Shown here piece after piece: positions 31,846 to 39,643 of a DNA stretch of 64,000 bases. The notes below the pieces were generated by a model. The model searched no databases and was not told where the DNA came from. It saw only the letters and a list, made by a program, of their open reading frames with translations. Within the stretch, counting starts at the first letter, position 1. Each line of letters opens with the position of its first letter. A program made the position numbers and the translations under genes. The DNA is from Flavonifractor sp. An10 (GTDB taxonomy: Bacteria; Bacillota; Clostridia; Oscillospirales; Oscillospiraceae): contig NZ_NFMB01000008.1 in assembly GCF_002161215.1 (NCBI RefSeq), positions 62,001-126,000 of the forward strand, given 5' to 3'.

Positions 31846-31987
31846 GTGCCTGTTTGGAAGATATCAACATGCCTGATCGACGGGCCGTCTGCCCCCTGGA
31901 CGGTGCAATCTTTCCTTGAAATCCGCCAGGATTCCCGCGGAAAATCCCTCGCCGCCGGGTACATTTCCCGGTTTCAAACAAGGCCTA
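31846..31987. repeat. MITE-like repeat, copy 1
   Basis: About 140 bp lying between the two DUF4157 genes. The right end reads, on the minus strand, TAGGCCTTGTTTGAAA; the left end is a diverged GCCTGTTTGGAAG. Internal sequence (GGGCCGTCTGCCCCCTGGAC, CCTTGAAATCCGCCAGGATTC) matches the copy at 63338-63503. The TAG at its right end is the stop codon of DUF4157 gene B. A spurious ORF runs through the element in both copies. Confidence 0.85.
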
Positions 31988-34162
31988 GGCGGGGTAGTTC
32001 CGCCGCATGTGCTTCAGCTTGGCCAGCAGGGCCTCATTTTCCTCTCCGGCCAGCATCTGGCCCAGCAGGGCGTTCATGGAGTCCGCGTCCATCCGCTTTC
32101 CGGAAATCCGCTCCAGCAGGTCGTTGTAGGCGCCCTCATCCTCGTCCCGCAGACGGCTGAAATGGCTGGTAAACGCATGCAGCGTGGCCACCATCTCCTG
32201 GTTGGTCAGGCCGCTGAGATCCACCGTCCGCCCGCCGTATTTGTTGCCCTGAATGTCCGTCTTGAGTCCGCCGGTGCTGGAGCCCTCCTCGGCCTGGGCG
32301 GCCGCGTTGTGCATGTGGCCGGTCTGGTTCATGCGATAGGGGGAGTCCGACTCCAGCCCCACCAGCAGGCCGCCCTTTCGGGAGGCCGTCCCCATTCTCC
32401 GGCCGATGTACATATGGCCGCTCCGGCCGTCCGCGTTGATCATCTGGCCCTGGCCGCCCGCTCCGGCGGTTCCCAGGTTGCCCACTCCGCCGATGCCCAT
32501 GTCCATGCCGAAGTGCTGGTAGTCGGGGTCTGCTTTCGACCCCAGCGCAGCGCCGATGCCGCCCTTTTCCTTGTAGCCGGCCATCCCCTTCCCCGCCTTG
32601 GGGGTGTTCATGTGGTGGGTTCCGGCGGCGCGCACATGGACGCCGGCGCCGGCACCGCCCTGGCCGCCGAATACTGCGTCGAAAACCGCGTCGGTTCCCG
32701 TTCCGCCTGCCTCCTCGGTGTCCTTCCCGGCAAAGACAAATCCGGTGCGCCCGCCGTGGGAGAAGGCGTTGGCCATGGTCTGATCCCAGGCCCGGCTCGT
32801 CTTGGCCTTTTTGGAGCCGTCGGTTCGCTGGAAATTCCCCAGCTGCATCATGAACATCAGCCGCAGCATGGCGTCGCCGGAATTCTGCGCCCGGTCGATA
32901 TCCGACTGGGCCAGGGCCTGCGCCTCCTGGATAGAGCGGGTGTTCTGCTGCTCCACGTTGGCCAGAGCCTGTTCCCGCGCCGCCACCGCCCCCAGCAGAG
33001 TGCCGTCGCCCTCGCCGCCCAGGTAGGTCTTGCCGTGTTTGCTGCGCGCATACTCCTGGGCCAGGCGCTTCTGGTCATCCATGTTCTGGTAATGCTGAAC
33101 CATCCGCTGTGCCTGCCCGTCGGACACCTTTTTCATGGTGTTCACAATCATCCGCTGATCCATGACCTCTCCGGCCTCCCGGAACTGCCGGCGCTGCGTA
33201 TCCGGAATCTGAAGCTTTTCATCCCCGGCTATCTGGCTCATGGCCTTTCGGGTGACCGGATTCAGCATCTCCGTTGTGCTGAGCTGCTTCGGATCGGGCA
33301 TGCCGTTGGCGAGGAACTCGGCCTTTTTTGCGTCCACCATCGCCTGCGCGTCGGCTTTGCGCAGGATGGCAAACTGGCTGTAGTCCCCCTGCTGCGCCTT
33401 CGCCAGCGCCTGATCCCGCTGCTCCTCGCTGGGCTTGAGCAGGCCGGCCTTTCCACCCACAAACTCCCCGATTCCGGTTCCAACCTTGGCGAACGAGTGG
33501 CCGACGATTTTCAGGGCATGCGCAAGACCGCTCCCGACTGTCCTGGCTCCCTGGGCGATGCCGTTCCCGGCGGCCTTCGCCACCCGCGCAATGCCGCCGC
33601 CGACCGTCTTCGCCGCCTGTGCGACGCTGTGGCCAAACGCCTTCAGGCGCTTGGGCAGCATCTGCACCTGCCCCGCGGGGGCGGAGACGGTGGGCGCGCT
33701 GCTCTCCACCTGCCCCTGCTGGACGGTGTGAACCAGCTCGTGGGCGGCCACGGCGGGGTCAAAGCCCCCCTGGCCGAAGTAGATATCCCGCCCTGTGGCG
33801 TAGGCCCGGGCCCCCATATCCTCGGCGGTGCGGAGGGCGCCGGAATCGGCGTGGAAGCGGACGCCGGAGAAGTCGGCCCCCAGCCGCTGGCCCATCCTGG
33901 CCTTGACCTCCTCCGGGGTGCGGGCCCCCTGGGCGGCGAAGGCGAGCCGGTCGGCCTCCCGCTCCGCCTCCGGGATCTGGTTGTCCAGAAAATGCTGCCG
34001 CATTTTCTCCTGCATCAGTTCGTCCAGCCGGGAGCCCATGCCGCCCCCGTCCAGGCTCAGGCTGCCCTGGTTGACTTCCGGCTGCTGTGTCTTGCTGGAT
34101 GGGGCGGCCGGCTCCGCGCCGTTTGGCGCTGCCCGGCGGCGCGTCGTATATACCTGAGACAT
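31985..34162 (-). CDS. DUF4157 (HExxH) protein B, long polymorphic C-terminus
   Basis: 725 residues, no signal peptide. The N-terminus to residue ~184 is essentially that of protein A, including HELVH at 141-145. A low-complexity linker of repeated small-residue/aliphatic units (about 185-240, VGGGIARVAKAAGNGIAQ-like) follows, then a helical segment (240-450). A Gly/His/Met-rich region (about 470-640) contains GTHHMN, YQHFGMDMGIGG, GHMYIGRRMG and TGHMHN. The last ~80 residues (TNQEMVATLHAFTSHFSRL...) are helical. The 470-640 region looks like a folded catalytic or binding domain I cannot name. The stop codon lies in the MITE end. A -10-like TATAAT is at 34280-34275. Confidence 0.8.
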   Translation of the reverse strand: MSQVYTTRRRAAPNGAEPAAPSSKTQQPEVNQGSLSLDGGGMGSRLDELMQEKMRQHFLDNQIPEAEREADRLAFAAQGARTPEEVKARMGQRLGADFSGVRFHADSGALRTAEDMGARAYATGRDIYFGQGGFDPAVAAHELVHTVQQGQVESSAPTVSAPAGQVQMLPKRLKAFGHSVAQAAKTVGGGIARVAKAAGNGIAQGARTVGSGLAHALKIVGHSFAKVGTGIGEFVGGKAGLLKPSEEQRDQALAKAQQGDYSQFAILRKADAQAMVDAKKAEFLANGMPDPKQLSTTEMLNPVTRKAMSQIAGDEKLQIPDTQRRQFREAGEVMDQRMIVNTMKKVSDGQAQRMVQHYQNMDDQKRLAQEYARSKHGKTYLGGEGDGTLLGAVAAREQALANVEQQNTRSIQEAQALAQSDIDRAQNSGDAMLRLMFMMQLGNFQRTDGSKKAKTSRAWDQTMANAFSHGGRTGFVFAGKDTEEAGGTGTDAVFDAVFGGQGGAGAGVHVRAAGTHHMNTPKAGKGMAGYKEKGGIGAALGSKADPDYQHFGMDMGIGGVGNLGTAGAGGQGQMINADGRSGHMYIGRRMGTASRKGGLLVGLESDSPYRMNQTGHMHNAAAQAEEGSSTGGLKTDIQGNKYGGRTVDLSGLTNQEMVATLHAFTSHFSRLRDEDEGAYNDLLERISGKRMDADSMNALLGQMLAGEENEALLAKLKHMRRNYPA
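33624..34162. repeat. Near-identical ~540-bp duplication, copy 2 (DUF4157 gene B 5' part)
   Basis: Partner of 31238-31776. The ~15 nt upstream of both start codons, including the AGGAGG ribosome-binding region, are also similar, so translation signals were duplicated with the coding part. Confidence 0.9.
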
Positions 34163-34675
34163 CCGTACTCCTCCTGTTCCTGTCCGTTAGAGGCGGGATC
34201 CTGCGCCGGTCTATGGCCTGGGCTTCTGTAAAAATGCTGAAGGATAGGTCTCCACACAGTATTTCTTTTTACCTATTATACCATGCCGCAGGTTTTCTGG
34301 ATCTGCCGTATGTCCCTGTTGGTCAATGTTTGGGACAGCACGGCCTTCATTCTGCGCAGATTCAGGAGCTGCGGCTCAGAGACAGAAGTCCCCGCCGGAA
34401 TCGGCTGATTCCGGCGGGGGCGAAACTGACAGGCAGCTCCAGGCATTTTCTCCAGGAAAATTCCGGTGGCAGCACCCCGGAATAGCAAGAGAGATACAGT
34501 TCATGTTCGACACGGTAAGCTAAGATACAGGGGGATTTGAGGGCGTATGCGGAGTCGAATTGACGGGGGACGCGCTTCAAGTGCCTGTTCAGGGCAAGGT
34601 ATTGCCATGCACTATGATTGACTATAGCACACATTAGATATTTGTTATAGCTTTTACAGATTAACCGCAGCAGAG
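34163..34675. other. Intergenic region between etfA and DUF4157 gene B, no gene seen
   Basis: It contains a minus-strand TATAAT (34280-34275) that may drive the DUF4157 genes, with a poor -35. A strong hairpin CCCCGCCGGAATC/GATTCCGGCGGGG (about 34391-34420) follows, then an AT-rich tail near 34600-34670 after the etfA stop. Short ORFs here lack ribosome-binding sites. Confidence 0.5.
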
Positions 34676-35779
34676 TTACTTGGAAGCCTTGACGGCGCGG
34701 ATGGCCTCGATGAGCATGGGGGTGACCTTGTAGAGGTCGCCCACGATGCCGTAGGAGGCAACGTCGAAGATGGGGGCGGTCTCGTTCTTGTTCACCGCGA
34801 TGATGCACTCGGAGTCCTGCATGCCCGCCAGGTGCTGGATGGCGCCGGAGATGCCCAGGGCCACATAGATGCGGGGGTGCACGGTCTTGCCGGTCTGGCC
34901 CACCTGGTGGTCGGCGGAGATCCAGCCCGCGTCAACCACGGCACGGCTGGAGCCAACCACGCCGCCCAGGACGCCGGCCAGCTCCTCGGCCAGCTTGATG
35001 CCGCCCTCCACGTCCTTGGAGATGCCGCGGCCCACGGAAACCACCACGTCGGCGCCGATCAGATCCACCATCTTCTTGGCGGCCTTCACGACCTCCACGA
35101 CCTCCACGTGGATGTCCTCCTTGGACAGCTTCACATCCACGTTCTCGATCACGGTCTTGGCAGCGCCGGCCTCGTCATAGGGCTGGGTCTGCATCACGCC
35201 GGGACGCACGGTGGACATCTGGGGACGGAACCGGGGGCAGATGATGGTGGCCATCAGGTGACCGCCGAAGGCCGGACGGGTCATCTTCAGGTTGGTGTTC
35301 TCCTCGAACTTGGTGTTGTCCACGTCGATGGTGGAGGTGGTCTTCAGGAAGGCCTTGTACTTCTCCACATCCACATCCAGGTGGGTGCAGTCGGCGGTCA
35401 GGCCGGTGTGCAGACGGGCCGCGCAGCGGGGGCCCAGGTCACGGCCGATGTTGGTGGCGCCAATCAGGAAGATCTCCGGCTTCTTGTCCTCCACCAGGTC
35501 GCAGATGACCTTGGTGTAGGCGTCGGTGGTGTACACGTCCAGCAGCTCGTGGTTGCAGTAGTAGACCTTGTCCGCGCCGTAGCCGCCCAGCGCCTTCAGG
35601 TAGTCCTCCTTGATGTCCTTGCCCAGCACCACGCCGCACAGCTCCACGCCCAGGTCGTTGGCCAGCTTCCGGCCCTCGCTCAGCAGCTGGTAGCTGGTGG
35701 ACATGATCACGCCCTCGCGCTGCTCACAGAATACCCATACGCCCTTGAAGGCGGCGGTGTCTTTACTATCAAAAGCCAT
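34676..35779 (-). CDS. etfA: Electron transfer flavoprotein, alpha subunit
   Basis: 367 residues. The N-terminal ETF domain (GVWVFCEQREGVIMSTSYQLLSEGRKLA) and the C-terminal FAD-binding domain (from about residue 245: VVSVGRGISKD, then GSSRAVVDAGW, GQTGKTVHPRIYVALGISGAIQHLAGM) are complete. It accepts or donates electrons to acyl-CoA dehydrogenase with EtfB; in clostridia such complexes may bifurcate electrons from NADH to ferredoxin and crotonyl-CoA. AAAGGAGAGC precedes the ATG. It is the last gene of the acd-etfB-etfA run. Slightly longer than the usual ~340 residues because of its N-terminus. Confidence 0.95.
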   Translation of the reverse strand: MAFDSKDTAAFKGVWVFCEQREGVIMSTSYQLLSEGRKLANDLGVELCGVVLGKDIKEDYLKALGGYGADKVYYCNHELLDVYTTDAYTKVICDLVEDKKPEIFLIGATNIGRDLGPRCAARLHTGLTADCTHLDVDVEKYKAFLKTTSTIDVDNTKFEENTNLKMTRPAFGGHLMATIICPRFRPQMSTVRPGVMQTQPYDEAGAAKTVIENVDVKLSKEDIHVEVVEVVKAAKKMVDLIGADVVVSVGRGISKDVEGGIKLAEELAGVLGGVVGSSRAVVDAGWISADHQVGQTGKTVHPRIYVALGISGAIQHLAGMQDSECIIAVNKNETAPIFDVASYGIVGDLYKVTPMLIEAIRAVKASK

Positions 35780-35798
35780 TGTGTTGCTCTCCTTTCAA

Positions 35799-36599
35799 TT
35801 AGATGATGTGCTTGTCGTTGAGGATGGAGACCAGCTTTTCCACGGTCGCCTTGTCAGCGCCCTCCATCATCATTCCGGCGCCCTTCACCGGGGGAGAGAA
35901 GGACTTGTACACATTCGTGGGAGAGCCCTTCAGACCGATGGTGTCCACATCGATCAGGGGATCGTCCTTCAGCGTCTCGTAGTTGTAGATCTCCAGAGGC
36001 TTCTGATAGCACTCCATGATGCCGCCCACGCTCATGTAACGGGCGGTGTTCAGCTCCTTCACGCAGGTGATCAGGCAGGGAGTCTGCACCTTGATGGTCA
36101 TGTAGCCGTCCTCCAGCAGGCGCTTCACGGTGACGGTCTTGCCCTCCACCTTGATCTCGGCGGCGTAGGACACCTGGGGCAGGTGCAGCTTCTCGGCGAT
36201 CTGGGGGCCCACCTGGGCGGTATCGCCGTCGATGGCCTGACGGCCGCAGAAGATGATGTCGTCATCCTCCACGCCGATCTTCTTCACAGCGGCGGCGAGG
36301 ATCTGAGAGGTGGCGTAGGTATCGGAGCCGCCGAACTCACGGGCGGACACCAGCACGGCCTCGTCCGCGCCCATGGCCAGCAGCTCGCGCAGCATGCCCT
36401 CGGCGGGCGGGGGGCCCATGGACACCACGACCACCTTGCAGCCGGTGGCGTCCTTGATCCGCAGGGCGGCCTCAACTGCCGCCAGGTCGTCGTGGTTGGT
36501 GATGGTCGCCATGGCGGCACGATCCATGGTGCCGTCTTCCTTCACCGCCACCACGCCGGACGTATCCGGAACCTGCTTCACACAAACAATGCATTTCAT
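35799..36599 (-). CDS. etfB: Electron transfer flavoprotein, beta subunit
   Basis: 266 residues, the typical length. It starts MKCIVCVKQVPDTSGVVAVKEDG and contains the conserved adenine-nucleotide-binding stretches VVVSMGPPPAEGMLRELLAMGADEAVLVS and FCGRQAIDGDTAQVGPQIAEKL. Forms the heterodimer with EtfA encoded 19 nt downstream; acd lies 21 nt upstream. The complex is cytoplasmic and passes electrons in butyrate-type acyl-CoA reduction. Confidence 0.96.
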   Translation of the reverse strand: MKCIVCVKQVPDTSGVVAVKEDGTMDRAAMATITNHDDLAAVEAALRIKDATGCKVVVVSMGPPPAEGMLRELLAMGADEAVLVSAREFGGSDTYATSQILAAAVKKIGVEDDDIIFCGRQAIDGDTAQVGPQIAEKLHLPQVSYAAEIKVEGKTVTVKRLLEDGYMTIKVQTPCLITCVKELNTARYMSVGGIMECYQKPLEIYNYETLKDDPLIDVDTIGLKGSPTNVYKSFSPPVKGAGMMMEGADKATVEKLVSILNDKHII

Positions 36600-36620
36600 A
36601 TTCTTTCGCTCCCCCGTTCT

Positions 36621-37763
36621 TTACTTCAGGCCCATGTTGCTGGAGATGACGATGCGCTGCACCTCAGAGGTGCCCTCATAGATCTCGGTGATCTTGGCGT
36701 CACGCATCATGCGCTCCATGGGATAGTCCTTGGTGTAGCCGTAGCCGCCGAACATCTGGAGGGCCTTGGTGGTGATCTGCATGGCGTTTTCCGAGGTGAA
36801 CAGCTTGGCCATGGCGGCCTCCACGGTGAAGGGCTTTCCGGCGGTCTTGAGCTCGGCGGCCTGATAGGTCAGCAAGCGGCCGGCCTCCACGGCCACCTTC
36901 ATGTCCGCGAACACGAACTGGGTGTTCTGGAAGCGGGAAATGGGCTTGCCGAACTGGACGCGGCCCTTGGTGTAGCCGATGGCCTCCTCCATGGCGCCCT
37001 CGGTGATGCCCAGGGCCTGGGCCGCAATGCCGATGCGGCCGCCGTCCAGGGTCTGCATGGCGATCTTGAAGCCCTTGCCCTCCTGGCCCAGCAGGTTCTC
37101 TTTGGGCACAATGCAGTCGGTGAACACCAGCTCGGCGGTGGGGGAGCCGTGGAGGCCCATCTTCTCCTCGTGCTTGCCCACGGAGTAGCCGGGGAAGCCG
37201 CTCTCCACGATGAAGGCGGAGATACCGCGGGTGCCCTTGCTGGGGTCGGTCATGGCGAACACCACGGCCACATCGGCCACATAGCCGTTGGTGATGAAGA
37301 TCTTGGAGCCGTTGAGGACATAGTGATCCCCGTCCAGCACCGCCGTGGTGGTGCCCTTGGAGGCGTCGGAGCCCGCGTTGGGCTCGGTGAGGGCGAAGGC
37401 CCCCACCTTGTGCCCCTCGGTGAGCATCCGCAAGTACTTCTGCTTCTGCTCCTCGGTGCCGTTGCGCAGGATGGGGTCGCAGCACAGGCCGTTGTGGGTG
37501 GCCACGATATCGCCGGTGGAGGCGCAGGCCTTGCTCAGCTCCTCAATGGCCAGCGCGGAGGACAGATCGTCCGCGCCGGAGCCGCCATACTCCTTGGGCA
37601 CGCACATGCCCATAATGCCGTAGCGGAACAGCTTCTCGATGTTCTCCCGGGGATACTCGCAGGACTTGTCCGTCTCGGCCGCGATGGGCTTTACCTCGTT
37701 CTCCGTAAAAGCGCGAACCATTTTTTGAATCAGCGTCTGCTCTCTTGTCAGATTAAAATCCAC
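36621..37763 (-). CDS. Acyl-CoA dehydrogenase (butyryl-CoA dehydrogenase-like)
   Basis: 380 residues, a full Acd fold. It has MDFNLTREQTLIQKMVRAF, then the FAD/substrate signatures GAFALTEPNAGSDASKGTTTA and FITNGYVADVAVVFA, QFGKPISRFQNTQFVFADM, and the C-terminal MFGGYGYTKDYPMERMMRDAKITEIYEGTSEVQRI with the catalytic Glu of short-chain members. The start is GTG at 37763, 10 nt after AAAGGAG. It lies directly upstream of etfB and etfA, so reduction of crotonyl-CoA or another enoyl-CoA through Etf is likely. The chain specificity is inferred from operon neighbours (AbfD). Confidence 0.93.
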   Translation of the reverse strand: MDFNLTREQTLIQKMVRAFTENEVKPIAAETDKSCEYPRENIEKLFRYGIMGMCVPKEYGGSGADDLSSALAIEELSKACASTGDIVATHNGLCCDPILRNGTEEQKQKYLRMLTEGHKVGAFALTEPNAGSDASKGTTTAVLDGDHYVLNGSKIFITNGYVADVAVVFAMTDPSKGTRGISAFIVESGFPGYSVGKHEEKMGLHGSPTAELVFTDCIVPKENLLGQEGKGFKIAMQTLDGGRIGIAAQALGITEGAMEEAIGYTKGRVQFGKPISRFQNTQFVFADMKVAVEAGRLLTYQAAELKTAGKPFTVEAAMAKLFTSENAMQITTKALQMFGGYGYTKDYPMERMMRDAKITEIYEGTSEVQRIVISSNMGLK

Positions 37764-37799
37764 TGTGGTACTACTCCTTTCCTGCAACTCCAGCAACAA

Positions 37800-37982
37800 T
37801 CAATTTCCTGTGCATGGTTTTAGTGGTATGTATGAGATTTCACGCATGGGTCTTGCCGGGCGGAATGGTTCAAAGGACACCTCCGGGAAGCAGGCCTCCA
37901 GGCTTTGTACCAACGCCGACCGGTCATAGCGGGGATTGCATCCGCCGCAATAGCGGACACCGACAACACAGTTATCCGGCAT
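37800..37982 (-). pseudogene. Truncated small CGGCNP-motif protein (remnant)
   Basis: A 60-residue frame starting MPDNCVVGVRYCGGCNPRYDRSA. I recall this Cys-rich CGGCNPRYDR start from small, conserved, uncharacterised clostridial proteins of about 100 or more residues that end in a second Cys motif. Here the similarity seems to fade after FPEVSFEPF, and the second motif is absent, so it looks cut short. The start is uncertain: AGAACCGCTGC upstream is not a good ribosome-binding site. It sits between abfD and the acyl-CoA dehydrogenase gene in the same direction. No function is claimed. Confidence 0.5.
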
Positions 37983-38149
37983 GCCGCGCCCGGGCCCGCG
38001 GCAGCGGTTCTCCGGCATGCCCGGGCGTCCCGCTGCGGCCGCGCAGCCGGGAGCGCACAGCCTCCGCACCTCTGCGATTCATACCGTTTCCCTCCTTGTC
38101 CAGATGAGAAAGGGGCGGCGGTCTCCCGCCGCCCCGGGGCTGTGGCTGT

Positions 38150-39601
38150 TTACTCCTTGATGTGGGCGATGGCCTTGGCCAGTTCTTTTTTGTGCTCCAG
38201 GTTGCCCTGGCGTGCGATCATGATGCGCTGGGCCTGGGGAGAGCCGGCGCCGTGCATGGACTCGGTGCGGTAACCCACCGCCGCCGTGCCCAGGGCCAGG
38301 TTCTCAATCAGCCGCAGAACCCGCAGACGGTTTTCGGTGGACACGGAGGCCACGCCCCGCAGATACTTGTCGATCACAGGGCCCAGCTTGGGATCGCGGA
38401 AGTCCGCCTCGGAGGGGGCGGTGACCACCAGGCCGCCGGCGATGTCCTCGGCCAGGCGGACGATCTCATAGGGGAATCGGGTGACGTTCTGCTTGCACAC
38501 ATTGGCCAGCAGCAGGTCGATGATGTAGTTGCCGCTCTCGGTGGGATGGCCCTCGGCGGAACAGGCGATGCCGCAGCAGTACAGGGTCTCGTTCAGGTGG
38601 GTCATCTCGATGAGCTTGTCCTTGATGTGGCTGGCCTTGGCCGCACCGTTGTAGTCGGCGGCCAGGGCGGCGGCGCCGATGAGCACGTCGCCCACGCCCA
38701 CCTTGCAGCCGCCGTAGCTCTGCCGGTGGTAGCCGGCGAACCGCTCCACCAGCATGCCGGCAAACTCGGCCTCGCCGTTCAGGAAGATTCGCTCATTGGG
38801 CACAAACACGTGGTCGAAGACGGTCAGGGCCTCCACCCCGCCGAACTCACTGTTGCCCACGTCCAGCTCGCTGCCCTCCAGCTTGCGGGTGTCGCAGCTC
38901 TGGCGGCCGACGATCATGTAGATGCCCGGGGTGTCCGCCGGCACGGCGAAGGAGACGGCGTAATCCCTGTCATCCGGCCCCATGGACTGGGTGGGCATGA
39001 CAATGACCTCATGGCTGTTGATGATGCCGGTCTGGTGGGCCTTGGCCCCGCACACCACCACGCCGTCAGGGCGGCGCTCCACCACGCGGAGGAACAGATC
39101 GGGGTCATCCTGGGCATGAGGCGCCTTGGAGCGGTCGCCCTTGGGGTCGGTCATGGCGCCGTCCACGGTCAGGTCGTTCTCCTGCACGTAGGCGGCAAAT
39201 TTCCGGAAGTTCTCGTGGTAGCCGGTGCCGTACTTCTGATCCACCTCATAGGTGGTGGAGAACACCGCGTTGAAGGCGTCCATGCCCACGCAGCGCTGGA
39301 AGCAGGCGGCGGTCTTCTGCCCCAGCAGCCGCTGCATCTTTACCTTCTTCACCAGATCCTCGGTGGACTGGTGGATGTGGGTGAAGCGGTTGACCCGCTT
39401 CCCGGTCAGGGGGGATACCGCGGTCATCAGATCCTGGTACTCCGGCTTCTGCGCCAGATCATAGGTCATGCGCACGCTGTTCAGCGCGGGGCGCAGGATG
39501 GGATCGTCCACGGGGTTGTCGATCTTCTTGCCGAACATGTACACCTGCATGTTCAGCTTACGGATGCTCTCGATGTACTGTTCTCCAGTCATAAGGGGCA
39601 T
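38150..39601 (-). CDS. abfD: 4-hydroxybutyryl-CoA dehydratase / vinylacetyl-CoA delta-isomerase
   Basis: 483 residues, full length for AbfD. It dehydrates 4-hydroxybutyryl-CoA to crotonyl-CoA through a ketyl radical using a [4Fe-4S] cluster and FAD. Cluster ligands are visible as Cys100, Cys104 (ACFQRCVGMDAF), His292 and Cys299 (YHRQSYGGCKVG), matching the known C99/C103/H292/C299 set of the Clostridium aminobutyricum enzyme within one residue. Operon with the acyl-CoA dehydrogenase and etfBA downstream gives a route to butyryl-CoA. Other family members (4-hydroxyphenylacetate hydroxylase) lack the cluster residues. Confidence 0.95.
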   Translation of the reverse strand: MPLMTGEQYIESIRKLNMQVYMFGKKIDNPVDDPILRPALNSVRMTYDLAQKPEYQDLMTAVSPLTGKRVNRFTHIHQSTEDLVKKVKMQRLLGQKTAACFQRCVGMDAFNAVFSTTYEVDQKYGTGYHENFRKFAAYVQENDLTVDGAMTDPKGDRSKAPHAQDDPDLFLRVVERRPDGVVVCGAKAHQTGIINSHEVIVMPTQSMGPDDRDYAVSFAVPADTPGIYMIVGRQSCDTRKLEGSELDVGNSEFGGVEALTVFDHVFVPNERIFLNGEAEFAGMLVERFAGYHRQSYGGCKVGVGDVLIGAAALAADYNGAAKASHIKDKLIEMTHLNETLYCCGIACSAEGHPTESGNYIIDLLLANVCKQNVTRFPYEIVRLAEDIAGGLVVTAPSEADFRDPKLGPVIDKYLRGVASVSTENRLRVLRLIENLALGTAAVGYRTESMHGAGSPQAQRIMIARQGNLEHKKELAKAIAHIKE

Positions 39602-39643
39602 GGTATCTCGTCCTTTCTGTGCAGAAATTATGGCGGTGACGGC

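Noticed and set aside
31373-31981. Hypothetical protein reading through the MITE-like repeat
   Set aside because: Its conserved part is only the repeat DNA; beyond it the frame is antisense/shadow to DUF4157 gene A.
34276-34488. 70-codon minus-strand ORF upstream of DUF4157 gene B
   Set aside because: No ribosome-binding site; it spans a hairpin and the probable promoter, and shows no family resemblance.
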